From positions 1 through 64,000 of the forward strand of contig DATKMK010000012.1 in NCBI GenBank assembly GCA_035541895.1: DNA of 64,000 bases, written 5' to 3'. The DNA comes from DATKMK01 sp035541895. Lineage in GTDB: Bacteria; Desulfobacterota; Binatia; HRBIN30; JACQVA1. Positions 36,090 through 44,688 of this stretch are shown here, piece by piece. Position 1 is the stretch's first letter. Every line of letters starts with the position of its first letter. The position numbers were made by a program, and so were the translations under genes. The notes under the pieces are model-generated. The model worked only from the letters and a program-made list of their open reading frames with translations, ran no database searches and was not told where the DNA came from.

Positions 36090-37100
36090 CTATGCCAGTC
36101 CGATTTCGCGATCTTGGGCTTCCGGGTCGAACTCTTCGAACTGCAGGATCTCCAGCTTCTCGAACGCCACCCGCACGCGCGGAGTGAGTAACCCGAGCCG
36201 TTTGATGTTGGGTACGACGCGAGCAAAGAGTGCCTGCCGGAACAACTTCATGACCGGTGAGTCGAGCACGATCTGGCGCACCTCGGCCGTGTCGAACCCC
36301 ATGTACTCGGCGACCTCTTCGGCGAGCAACCGGTCGCGCATCAGTTCGCACGCCTCAATGACGAAATCTTCCCGATCGCGGCGCTCCGACTCCGGCATGT
36401 CGACGTAGTAGTCTTTGAGCGAGAGCACGCCGAAGGCGACGTGGCGCGACTCATCTTTCATGACGTAGTGCACCAGCTCCTTCGCCAGCGGCTCCTGGGC
36501 GAGCTGATACATGTTGGCGAACGCCGCCATGGCGAGGCCTTCGACCAGGATCTGCATGCCGAGATATTTGAAGTCCCAACGGCGATCGCAGATGATGTGG
36601 TCGAGCAGCTTCTTCAGATTCGGATTGATCGGCCATTCCCATTCGAGCTTCTCGCGCAGGTAGCGGCTGAACACCTCGACGTGGCGCGCCTCGTCCATCG
36701 TCTGGGTGGCGGCGTAGTACTTGGCGTCCATCCACGGCACCGCGCCGGTGAGCTGCGAGGCGACGATCAACGCGCCTTGTTCGCCGTGCATGAATTGCGA
36801 GAGCTGCCACGCAATTTGTGCATGGCGAAAGCGCCGTACGCCCTTGTCGTCGAGCCGCTTGTATGGGCCGTAATCTTCGAGCGGGTTGTACGATTGCGGG
36901 ATGATCTCGCCCTCGGGATCAACCTGAATGTCCCAGTGCAACTGGTTGGTGCCGTTCCACTGTTCGCGCTTGGCCTTTTCGTACAGGTCGCGCAAACCGG
37001 CTTTGACGTTGCCGTAGTTCCATGCGTAGTTGGTGTCGTACGACGTGAGAATCGTCTCGAGTTCTGCATCGACGTGGTCAACGTGTGGGGCAGTGGCCAT
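36090..37100 (-). CDS. Ferritin-like diiron protein (complete metal site)
   Basis: 336 aa from ATG 37100 (AAGGAG 9 bp upstream). All six carboxylate/His ligands of an RNR-R2/N-oxygenase-type site are visible: E107 (HGEQGAL), E137 and H140 (DEARH), E187 (VEGLA), E217 and H220 (DESRH). Such proteins oxidise C-H or N groups or act as oxidases; without a recognised subfamily the reaction is open. Divergent from a TetR regulator, with a near-perfect operator in the gap, so probably ligand-induced. Related to, but distinct from, the pair at 49-51 kb. Confidence 0.85.
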   Translation of the reverse strand: MATAPHVDHVDAELETILTSYDTNYAWNYGNVKAGLRDLYEKAKREQWNGTNQLHWDIQVDPEGEIIPQSYNPLEDYGPYKRLDDKGVRRFRHAQIAWQLSQFMHGEQGALIVASQLTGAVPWMDAKYYAATQTMDEARHVEVFSRYLREKLEWEWPINPNLKKLLDHIICDRRWDFKYLGMQILVEGLAMAAFANMYQLAQEPLAKELVHYVMKDESRHVAFGVLSLKDYYVDMPESERRDREDFVIEACELMRDRLLAEEVAEYMGFDTAEVRQIVLDSPVMKLFRQALFARVVPNIKRLGLLTPRVRVAFEKLEILQFEEFDPEAQDREIGLA

Positions 37101-37196
37101 GCTCCAAACTCCTTTTGCTGCCGGGCGGGCGGCATGCCCGGGTTTCACCCTCGCGATGCCGACACCCTAGGTCACGGCCGACACCCAGTCAACAGG

Positions 37197-37218
37197 AATC
37201 TGAAATCGAATTCAGATT
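37197..37218. promoter_or_regulatory. TetR-type operator palindrome
   Basis: AATCTGAA-ATCGAA-TTCAGATT: perfect 8-bp arms, and 20 of 22 positions are symmetric. It lies in the 154-bp gap between the divergent diiron gene (start 37100) and TetR gene (start 37255), the standard place for an autoregulated TetR operator. Confidence 0.7.
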
Positions 37219-37254
37219 TCGGTCCACCCATCGCGTGTGGTAGCTTCGGGCGCG

Positions 37255-37896
37255 ATGCGAGCGGTGCACAAGCTCAAGGCCGCGCCCGTGGTGCGGGTGC
37301 CGAAGCAGGCGCGCAGCCGGCGAACGCGCGAGCAAATTCTGAAGGCGGCGGTCGCCTGTTTCGAAGCGCGGGGCTACGAGGAAACCACCACCCCGCAGAT
37401 TGCCCGGCGGGCGCGCATCGCGGTCGGCACGTTCTACACCTACTTTCGCGACAAGCGCGCCGTCTTGCTCGAACTCCTCGATGGTACGGTGAACGAGATC
37501 GCGAACTACGTCGTCCAGAATCTCGATTCCGCCCGCTGGGAAGACGCTGATCTGCGCGCCGGCGTGCGGAACTTGATCGACGCGCTGTTTCACACCCACA
37601 CGTTCAACCCCGGCATGCAGCGGATCGTCTGGGAGCGATACTTCAAGGACCCGGAGTTCCGCCGTGCAGTCGAGGCCATCGAGCGACGCGTCCGCACCGC
37701 CATGATCGATCTGTTCGTGAGCCTGAAGGCGAGGCGCAAGTTGCGCATCACCGACTTTCACACCGCGGCATTCGTGATCCACTCGTCGATAGAATGGATC
37801 GCGTCACGCTTGATGCTGGGCAGCGCCGACGCCGATACCGACGCGGCGGTGGCGGTGGCGTCCGATATGGTGTCGCGCTTCCTATTCCGCGACTAG
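37255..37896 (+). CDS. TetR-family transcriptional regulator
   Basis: 213 aa from ATG 37255. The N-terminal HTH is standard: SRRTREQILKAAVACFEARG, then ETTTPQIARRARIAVGTFYT and YFRDKRAVLLELL. The helical ligand domain (residues ~80-210) is divergent as usual. The adjacent palindrome at 37197-37218 is its likely binding site, repressing itself and the divergent diiron gene. Inducer unknown. Confidence 0.9.
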   Translation: MRAVHKLKAAPVVRVPKQARSRRTREQILKAAVACFEARGYEETTTPQIARRARIAVGTFYTYFRDKRAVLLELLDGTVNEIANYVVQNLDSARWEDADLRAGVRNLIDALFHTHTFNPGMQRIVWERYFKDPEFRRAVEAIERRVRTAMIDLFVSLKARRKLRITDFHTAAFVIHSSIEWIASRLMLGSADADTDAAVAVASDMVSRFLFRD

Positions 37897-37964
37897 TGTA
37901 GCGAGCCCCGGTCGCTAGAACCTGTACGTGAACGTCAGGTGACGGTCGACACGCCAGTTCGCCG

Positions 37965-38208
37965 ATAGCGAACGAACGGTGCGTGCTTCTCTCCTTGAGC
38001 GGTCGAATTGATGCCGAACATCTCGCCGAGTTGCGAACGCTGATCGAGAGCGAAAGCGGTCGGATCGCTCTCGATTTGACGGAAGTGGCCCTTGCGGATC
38101 GAGAGGCGATTCGGTCTTTTGGCAAGTTGCCAGGCAAACGGTGTTGAATTGCGCAACTGCCCCGCGTACATTCGCGAATGGATCGAGCAAGAAAAACCGC
38201 CGGACTAG
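37965..38208 (+). pseudogene. Frameshifted STAS-domain (anti-sigma-factor antagonist-like) gene
   Basis: From GTG 37983 the frame reads LLSLSGRIDAEHLAELRTLI, then RIALDLTEVALADREAIR, a STAS fold. It then leaves frame and stops at 38147. In the +1-shifted frame the expected ending continues: LASCQANGVELRNCPAYIRE, then WIEQEKPPD and stop at 38208. One extra base within TCTTTT at 38115-38120 would explain this. No good start codon exists upstream either. Either a decayed gene or a local sequencing error. Confidence 0.7.
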
Positions 38209-38231
38209 TCAATCAAAGGAGAGAAACCGCC

Positions 38232-38720
38232 ATGGCCAAGAATAACAAGAGCGGCAAGACGGGAAGCGAAAGCGTCGTCGCGACATTGCACCGGGAACAA
38301 GCCAACGCCCTCGTGGCGTATCTCAACTACAAGAAATACCATTGGCTGACCTACGGGCCGCTGTTCCGCGACGTTCACCTCTTGCTCGACGAGCAGGCGA
38401 CCCAGACCTACGAAACCATCGACGAGTTCGCCGAGCGCGCCATCATGATCGGCGGGGTGCCCATCGGCGATCCGGCCGACTATCTCGGTACCGCGACCGT
38501 GAAGCCGTCGAAGGGCAAGCTCTCGATGCGGGAAATGATCGATGAAGCGCGCGCGTCGCTCGACGTGATCATCGGCGAAATGCACGAGGACGCCGAAGTC
38601 GCCACCGCGGCGGGCGACATCGGCACCGCCGATCTCTACACCCGCTTGGTCCAGATGCACCAGAAGAATCGGTGGTTTCTCAACGAGCTGCTGCAAAAAC
38701 GCGACGGATTGGTGAGCTGA
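38232..38720 (+). CDS. dps: Dps-type DNA-protection ferritin
   Basis: 162 aa from ATG 38232 (AAGGAG 9 bp upstream). The inter-subunit ferroxidase ligands are visible in KKYHWLTYGPLFRDVHLLLD followed by Glu. The protein oxidises Fe(II) with peroxide inside a dodecamer and protects DNA in stress. Lys-rich N-terminal tail (AKNNKSGKTG) is consistent with DNA binding. Confidence 0.92.
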   Translation: MAKNNKSGKTGSESVVATLHREQANALVAYLNYKKYHWLTYGPLFRDVHLLLDEQATQTYETIDEFAERAIMIGGVPIGDPADYLGTATVKPSKGKLSMREMIDEARASLDVIIGEMHEDAEVATAAGDIGTADLYTRLVQMHQKNRWFLNELLQKRDGLVS

Positions 38721-38725
38721 CAGAG

Positions 38726-38799
38726 TGGTCGCACGTGGACTCGAACCACGGACCTCCTGCATGTGAGGCAGGCGCTCTAACCATCTGAGCTATGCGACC
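38726..38799 (-). tRNA. tRNA-Val (anticodon CAC)
   Basis: 74-nt cloverleaf on the minus strand: acceptor GGTCGCA/TGCGACC, D-arm GCTC...GAGC, anticodon stem CCTGC/GCAGG with loop CTCACAT (anticodon at 38763-38765), and T-loop GTTCGAGTC. The discriminator is A; CCA is not encoded. Confidence 0.95.
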
Positions 38800-38968
38800 G
38801 TTGCGGACCGGACAGCCACCGACGGCGTTGCGGCTATCATAGCCCTGGGTGGGGGGCAAGACGCTGCGGGGCGCGGCGGCGGTGTCGAGGTTGGCGTTTA
38901 GGCCGCCGTATGCTAGACACGCTCCTCAAATCGGGTCATAGTGACCCTCAACCAAAAAGGAGTGGCCC

Positions 38969-39412
38969 ATCTCTACCTCGGTATTTGTCGGCAATCTGAG
39001 TTTCAGTTTCACAGACCAGCAATTGCTCGAAGCGTTCGGCACCGTCGGCACCGTCGTCCGGTCGCGCATCGTCACGGACCGCGAAACCGGGCGGTCGCGC
39101 GGCTTCGCCTTCGTCGAGTTTTCCAGTGACGCCGAAGCGGCGGAAGCGATTCGCCGTTTTGACGGACAGGATCTCGGCGGCCGCACGGTGCGGGTGAACG
39201 AAGCGGAGACGCGCCGGCCCTCAAGCGCCGGCGGCCCGCGACCGCCGCGCTTCAACAGTGCACCGCCGGCCTACAGCGATTCCGGTGCGACGGCTGGCGG
39301 TGGTTACTTTGAGCCGCCAGCGGATTCGGGCTTCGGTTTCGGGGGACGCCCGTTCCAGAACAACAAGGGCAGCCGTCGCGGTCTGCGCGCGCGCAAGCGC
39401 AGCATCAGATAG
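38969..39412 (+). CDS. RRM-domain RNA-binding protein, apparent ATC start
   Basis: 147 aa if started at ATC 38969. One RRM: RNP2 VFVGNLSFSF and RNP1 RSRGFAFVEFS, with a Gly/Pro/Phe-rich basic tail ending RGLRARKRSIR. Related to bacterial cold-inducible Rbp proteins, which act as RNA chaperones. AAGGAG lies exactly 6 bp before ATC, and the next codons (STSVFVGNL) match the usual N-terminus, so ATC seems to be the start. Otherwise a base error (ATG to ATC) or use of TTG 39023, which would cut RNP2, must be assumed. Confidence 0.85.
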   Translation: MSTSVFVGNLSFSFTDQQLLEAFGTVGTVVRSRIVTDRETGRSRGFAFVEFSSDAEAAEAIRRFDGQDLGGRTVRVNEAETRRPSSAGGPRPPRFNSAPPAYSDSGATAGGGYFEPPADSGFGFGGRPFQNNKGSRRGLRARKRSIR

Positions 39413-39521
39413 CCCGCCGCCTCGCGCGGCGATCATCGCTCGAACCCACCGAAGCTCGGCGTCATGCGTTGGCGCGCGCGCTCGTGTCTCCTCTGGCCAT
39501 CGAGACGCCCACGCAGCAACG

Positions 39522-41324
39522 TCAAGCGGGTACCGACAGGCAGCCGTTGAGCGCCGAGTTCACCGCGCGCACCAACTCTTCAACCGTGACTTTGAGATTG
39601 CCGTCGGTGTCAAATTGGCGGCACGCACTCAGATCGAGATTGCCGAGGGCGATGTTCACGCCCTTGACGAGTTCGTCGACTTCGACGCGCCCGTTGCGAT
39701 CGCAGTCGCCGACGCAGTATCCCAGCGTCGGTGATGGAGTTGGCGTAACGCACTGCGTTCCGCAACCCCCCGGGCACGTGCCGGGACAGTAGTACACTTC
39801 GCCGGTCGAACACGGCGGCGGCGTACAGACGATGGTGCGTGTGGGAGACGGTGTCACGGTCGCCGTGGGCGTTGCGGTCGCGTTAGCTGTCGCGGTCGAC
39901 ACCGCGCCGGCGCGCGAATCGTCAAAGTCAAAGTTGATCGCCGTCTGGTTCGACGAGGCGACCACCGGTATCGCCGGCGGGCTGCCCTTGTCGTGATAGA
40001 TCTCGTAGGGTTCGCCCGGGTCGAGTTCGTCGTTGTTGTTTACATCCAAGAACGCTCGCAGGTAGTAGCTGCCGGTGTCGAGCGTGAGGTCGTCGTAGCG
40101 ACCGCCGTTGGTCTGAAGCTCCTCATCGTCGACTCGATCGGTCAGGGCCGAGTCGGCGAACACCTCCACAATGAGTTTCCGCGTCGGCGAAACCGGTCCC
40201 ATGTTACCGCGATACTGCACCGTACCGGCAATGCCTGATATCGCCCCGCTGTCGTCGAAGGTGAGGCCGACGCCTGATCGCGGCACCGCGATGGGATCGG
40301 CCGGCAGGCCGAAGCGATTCTGGTAAATCTTGAACGGCTCGCCGACGTTGGCCTGATTCTCTCCGGTGTTGGGAACGGTATCGAGCAGAAACGCGAGGTA
40401 GTAATCGCCTGCGGCCGGCGCATGCAACGTGAAGGCGCCGCTGTTGGTGGTAACCGCAGTCTCATCGACTAGCGCGTTATCGCCCTGGAAATGGTCATTG
40501 TTGAACAAGAAGAGGCGAATCGGCCGCGCGGCCGATACCGGGCCTTGAGCGCCTTTGTATTGCACGGTGCCTGAGAGCGCGGGGCCGGTGACGGGGTCGC
40601 CAAAATAGAAACTAACGTGCGTTTGCGTGGTGCTCGGGGCCACCGGATCCGCGGGCGCAGTGGTCTTGGTGTTGTAGATTTGGAACGGCTCGCCGGCGTC
40701 GAGTTGCTGGTTGCCGTTCGCGTCGAAGTACGCGCAGAGATACCGCGGGGTGTGATCGAAAATGAGGATGTCGTAGCGGCCACCGTTGATTCGCACCTTG
40801 CCTTCCTCGCCCGTCGGGTTGGCGAGGTCCGGATCGCTGAACGCGTCGACGCGGATACGGTCGGTGTCGGACACCGTCCCCAGCGAACCAGTGTAGGTCG
40901 CGAGTCCGGAGATGCCGGGCACCATGACGTCGTCGTTGAACTGCAGACTCAGCCCGCTCTGGGGAACCACAACCGGATCGCCCGGGTAGTTCGCGCGCTG
41001 GTTGTAAATGACGGCAGACTCGCCGACGTCGGCCTTGCCGTTGTCGTTCAGATCGAGCACGGCGGTCAGATAGTAGGTACCGGTGGGGACATCGAAGGCG
41101 AAACTTCCGCCGTTGGTGGTAACAGCGGCCGTGGCCGGGTTGGCTTGATCGCTGGGCGTCGGCGTGGAGAAGAGAAACACGAGGATGGGAAGCGTCGCCG
41201 ACACCGTGCCGCGCGATCCGCTGTACTGAACCGTTCCGGATACTTGGGCCGCAATTGCGGCTTGGCCGGCGAGCACGCCGGAGAGAATGGCAGCGCCGAG
41301 CGCCGTTCTGCATCGAGCATTCAT
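39522..41324 (-). CDS. Secreted four-repeat beta-sandwich protein with Cys-rich and EF-hand-like tail
   Basis: 600 aa from ATG 41324. Signal peptide near residues 1-26 (ILSGVLAGQAAIAAQ). Four tandem repeats of ~110-120 residues follow, starting SGTVQYSGSRGTVSA, SGLATYTGSLGTVSD, SGTVQYKGAQGPVSA and AGTVQYRGNMGPVSP, each with a YYL/YLCA...LD/FD N-x-N-D segment suggestive of Ca2+ binding and a GEPxxIY motif. A Thr-rich linker, a Cys-rich patch (CPGTCPGGCGTQC) and the EF-hand-like tail CVGDCDRNGRVEVDELVKGV end the protein. Cell-surface or exported; function unknown. Confidence 0.8.
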   Translation of the reverse strand: MNARCRTALGAAILSGVLAGQAAIAAQVSGTVQYSGSRGTVSATLPILVFLFSTPTPSDQANPATAAVTTNGGSFAFDVPTGTYYLTAVLDLNDNGKADVGESAVIYNQRANYPGDPVVVPQSGLSLQFNDDVMVPGISGLATYTGSLGTVSDTDRIRVDAFSDPDLANPTGEEGKVRINGGRYDILIFDHTPRYLCAYFDANGNQQLDAGEPFQIYNTKTTAPADPVAPSTTQTHVSFYFGDPVTGPALSGTVQYKGAQGPVSAARPIRLFLFNNDHFQGDNALVDETAVTTNSGAFTLHAPAAGDYYLAFLLDTVPNTGENQANVGEPFKIYQNRFGLPADPIAVPRSGVGLTFDDSGAISGIAGTVQYRGNMGPVSPTRKLIVEVFADSALTDRVDDEELQTNGGRYDDLTLDTGSYYLRAFLDVNNNDELDPGEPYEIYHDKGSPPAIPVVASSNQTAINFDFDDSRAGAVSTATANATATPTATVTPSPTRTIVCTPPPCSTGEVYYCPGTCPGGCGTQCVTPTPSPTLGYCVGDCDRNGRVEVDELVKGVNIALGNLDLSACRQFDTDGNLKVTVEELVRAVNSALNGCLSVPA

Positions 41325-41443
41325 AGTCTCTTCAGTCTCCTCCCGCCGCGCACGGACGATGCCAGGCCTTAGCATATTCGCGGTGCCGCGTTGACAGACT
41401 CGCGGCCTTCCTCATATCGTCCTCGCCGTCGACTCGACCACGC

Positions 41444-44035
41444 ATGCGCCGTCTTTCGCAGATCGTCCAGGCATTGTTCTCGTTCGGTGCCATCCTCATC
41501 GTGATTGGCGTGGTCGCCATTGGTGTCGCGGCGCATCTCACGGCATCGGGCGCGGACCTGCGACTGCTCAAAGCGGCAACGGCTGGTCTCGGGCGGCTAG
41601 TCGATGGTCAACGAACCGATGCAATTACGATCGACGCCACGTTGCTGCCCGATCAGCATCGCCTCGAAGCGCACGCGCGGTTGAAACTCACGGCGCTGCG
41701 CGAACCGCGGCAGCGATTCTACTTTCTCTTGAACGACGGGCTGTCGATCCGTCGCACGCACATCGTGGGGAGCGCAGCCGTGCCGTCGGTCCACCGGTTG
41801 TGGCTGGTGGCCATTGTCGAGCTGCCGCGGCCGTTGGCGGTCGACGACAGCGTCGAAATCGAGATGGACTACGACGGACGGCCTGCGTCCGGAGGGCTCG
41901 GCATCGGCGGTGCGATTTTCGATGCCCGCGACGTGCTGCTCGGCGTGGACAACTTCTGGTATCCGAACGATGTCCAAAGCTTCTTCCAAGCCGATGTCAG
42001 CGTGACCTTGCCGGCGCGCTTCACGCTGGTTCACAACGGACGCGAGGTCGAACGAGTTCAGCGCGGCGCGCAACAACGGATTCGCTGGCAGAGCGAACGC
42101 CCAATCGATGGCATGGCGATGGTCGCCGGGCCGTACCGAACGGCCGCGACCACGAGCGACGGTCAGGCGCTGCAACTCTTCGTGGCCGACGACGTGTCGC
42201 TGGACGCCGATCGGATGTTGCAGGACATGGCGGCGGCGCGCCGTTTCCTCACCGAGCGCTACGGCCCTTCGGGATTTCCCCGACTCACGCTGTTCGTCAC
42301 CCGCCGGATCCGCCGCGCATTCAACGACGGGGCCGGCACGATGGGGCTGGCGATTCACTACGTCCGCCGCGGCGACTACGGGTTCGCGACCATCGCACAC
42401 GAGATCGCGCACAACTGGTGGGGAGGAACCGTCGCGGAGCGCTGGCTAGCGCCCGGCACCGGCGGCGAGTGGATCGTCGAGGGCCTGGCCGAGTTCTCGA
42501 GTCTGCTCGCGGTCGAAGATCGCTGGGGCCGCGACGCATTGACCTTCGCGTTGATGAACGAAACCTTTGATCCGACGCGTGACGCGATCGTCGCCGAGCA
42601 ATCCGTGCTCGACAACGCGCTCGGCGGCGCCGCCGAGCGCGAGACCATCTACCGCAAGGGCGCCTATGTGGCGGTGATGTTGCGCGCGCTGCTTGGGGAC
42701 GATGCGATGCAGCGCGCGCTGCGACGGTTTCTCGATCGCTTCCGCTATTCACAAGTGACCGATCGCGATCTCGAAGAGGTGATCACCAAGGTGACCGGAC
42801 AAAGCGTCGCCCAGTTTTTCAGCGATTGGGTGCGGTCGGCGAAACGGGCGGACCTCGCGCTCGAACCGTCGGGCGCGGACCAGGTCGACGTACGCAACCG
42901 CGGCGATGCACTGGTGCCGAACCTCGTCGATGTGTGGGTGTGGTCCGCTCGCGACGCGGCGCCCGAGCAGCGCCACGCGCGGATCGGCGATACGGTGGCG
43001 TTGCCAAGCGGCGCGGAACTCGCCGTGGTCGATCCGCAGATCGCCTGGGGCGACATGATCCGGTTCAATAACCGCGCGCCGCGCCGGCCGTTGTCCCACG
43101 CCGTGGCCGTGAGTCCGCGCGGGGACGTCATCGTCGCGAGCGGCGAACCTCAGCCGTGGGCGCCGGTCGTTCTCACCCACCGCACCGCCGACGGCAAGGC
43201 CGTGCACACGTGGGAGTTCGATCGCGGCTTGATGCAGCCTCCTACGTGGTCGTCCGACGGCGCCCGGATTCTCCTCAGCCTCGCGAACTCCGATCAGAGC
43301 TGGCCGACGGTTGTGGCGCTCAACGCGGTCGATGGCGGACGCACGACAGTGGGCTTTGGCGGCAGCCCCGCGTTTGGTGCCAACGGAACGATCGTCGCGG
43401 TGCGCGACGATCGATTGATCCGATTCGAGTCGGGCCGAGTGCAGACCGTGGTGCGCCATCGCGGCGGGAGCGTGGAATCTCCCGTGCCGTCACCGTCCGG
43501 CAAGTTGATCGCCTACGCAGCGGTCAGCGGCAATGGGCTCGATTTTCGCGTGTGCGATGAACGTGGCGGTGACGACCGTTCGCTGTTGACCTGGGATCGT
43601 GATCGCGTGCTGCTGCGGTGGGCGCCCGATGAATCGCGCCTCTACGCGGTCATGGGCGGTGATTGGGATTGGCAGCTCTGGGAGATCCCGCTCGACGGCT
43701 CGGGGGTGAAAGTCATCGCCCGTGAAGCCGCGGACGTTCGCGATCTAGCGATCAGTCCGACGGGCGAGCAACTCGCGTTCGCGGCAGCGCCGTCTCTCGG
43801 CCAACTACCGTTGGCGCATCAGGTGTTCGTGCTCAATCTGAAGAGCGGCCGCGCCCGCACCATCGACGACGGCGATCGCCATGATGACGTCCGCCAACTC
43901 GCATGGGAGACCGCGGATTCGTTGCTCGCCGTCGTCGCGGCGCAGCAATCGCCGCTGGTGGTTCCCGAGGCCCGAAGCCTGCGCCGGATACACGTCAGCG
44001 CCGGGACCGGCGAGGAAATCACCGGCGGCCAATAG
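41444..44035 (+). CDS. M1-like zinc metallopeptidase with C-terminal beta-propeller
   Basis: 863 aa. One N-terminal membrane anchor (ALFSFGAILIVIGVVAIGVA) would place the enzyme outside the membrane. Gluzincin site: HEIAHNWWG near residue 318, third ligand probably Glu in IVEGLAEF, 23 residues after the second His rather than the usual 19. A GxMEN-like exopeptidase motif reads GTMGLAIHY, so the N-terminus-recognition Glu is not obvious. Residues ~520-850 have TolB/WD40-like propeller blades (WSSDGARILLS, WAPDESRLYAV, ISPTGEQLAFA). Peptide substrate unknown. Confidence 0.82.
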   Translation: MRRLSQIVQALFSFGAILIVIGVVAIGVAAHLTASGADLRLLKAATAGLGRLVDGQRTDAITIDATLLPDQHRLEAHARLKLTALREPRQRFYFLLNDGLSIRRTHIVGSAAVPSVHRLWLVAIVELPRPLAVDDSVEIEMDYDGRPASGGLGIGGAIFDARDVLLGVDNFWYPNDVQSFFQADVSVTLPARFTLVHNGREVERVQRGAQQRIRWQSERPIDGMAMVAGPYRTAATTSDGQALQLFVADDVSLDADRMLQDMAAARRFLTERYGPSGFPRLTLFVTRRIRRAFNDGAGTMGLAIHYVRRGDYGFATIAHEIAHNWWGGTVAERWLAPGTGGEWIVEGLAEFSSLLAVEDRWGRDALTFALMNETFDPTRDAIVAEQSVLDNALGGAAERETIYRKGAYVAVMLRALLGDDAMQRALRRFLDRFRYSQVTDRDLEEVITKVTGQSVAQFFSDWVRSAKRADLALEPSGADQVDVRNRGDALVPNLVDVWVWSARDAAPEQRHARIGDTVALPSGAELAVVDPQIAWGDMIRFNNRAPRRPLSHAVAVSPRGDVIVASGEPQPWAPVVLTHRTADGKAVHTWEFDRGLMQPPTWSSDGARILLSLANSDQSWPTVVALNAVDGGRTTVGFGGSPAFGANGTIVAVRDDRLIRFESGRVQTVVRHRGGSVESPVPSPSGKLIAYAAVSGNGLDFRVCDERGGDDRSLLTWDRDRVLLRWAPDESRLYAVMGGDWDWQLWEIPLDGSGVKVIAREAADVRDLAISPTGEQLAFAAAPSLGQLPLAHQVFVLNLKSGRARTIDDGDRHDDVRQLAWETADSLLAVVAAQQSPLVVPEARSLRRIHVSAGTGEEITGGQ

Positions 44036-44050
44036 CCACCGACTCGGCGT

Positions 44051-44587
44051 TCACGCGCCTTCGCGGCTGTGCGACACGCTCAGTCGCGGCTCGGGCGGCA
44101 GATTGAGTACCTCGTGGGGAAACAAGTCGACGATGTACTCGACCACGTTGCGCATCGACACCAACCCAACCGGCCGCTGTGCGGCATCGACCAGCGGAAT
44201 GTGGCGGTAGCCGCCGACCACCATCTTGTTGAGCGCGTAGGCGACCCGGTCGTCGAGCGACAGCGTTTCCGGTGCGCTGGTCATCACGCTCGCGACCTGG
44301 CTGCGGTCGAGATCGGTACCGCTTGGGACGACCTTGGTCAGCACGTCGCGCTCGGTGAGAATTCCGACGAGCTTGCCGTTGCGCTCCACCAACACGCAGC
44401 CGACGTTGCTCGCGTTCATCGCCTCGATCGCGTGTCGTAGACTCGCATTCGGCGAGACGTTGACCGGTGGCTTGAGCGTACTCAACGCCCCGATCGGCTT
44501 GCTCAGGATTGCCGTCCCCAGCGCCCGCGCCTCTTCCACCCGTTCCGCGGCAATCGACTCTTCTTCAAGGATGGCTTCTTCGTTCAT
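44051..44587 (-). CDS. CBS-domain pair protein
   Basis: 178 aa from ATG 44587 (AGGAGG 5 bp upstream). Two CBS motifs: SPNASLRHAIEAMNASNVGC with GKLVGILTERD, and LSLDDRVAYALNKMVVGGYR with RPVGLVSMRNVVEYI. The N-terminal acidic helix (EEAILEEESIAAERVEEA) is an extra. Stand-alone CBS proteins bind adenine nucleotides and regulate partners; the partner is unknown. Converges with the peptidase gene. Confidence 0.88.
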   Translation of the reverse strand: MNEEAILEEESIAAERVEEARALGTAILSKPIGALSTLKPPVNVSPNASLRHAIEAMNASNVGCVLVERNGKLVGILTERDVLTKVVPSGTDLDRSQVASVMTSAPETLSLDDRVAYALNKMVVGGYRHIPLVDAAQRPVGLVSMRNVVEYIVDLFPHEVLNLPPEPRLSVSHSREGA

Positions 44588-44688
44588 CGCAGCCTCCTGG
44601 GGAAGAACGTACCACATCGTATAGCACGGACGCGCAGCCGGTTGACAGCCCCGCGGACGCGCGCGAAAAGCGGAGACGAGGAGCGTTG

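Noticed and set aside
38831..38843. GGCTATCATAGCC palindrome upstream of tRNA-Val as an operator
   Set aside because: On the minus strand it contains TATGAT and could be the tRNA -10 box, but no -35 element at proper spacing was found; too weak to list.
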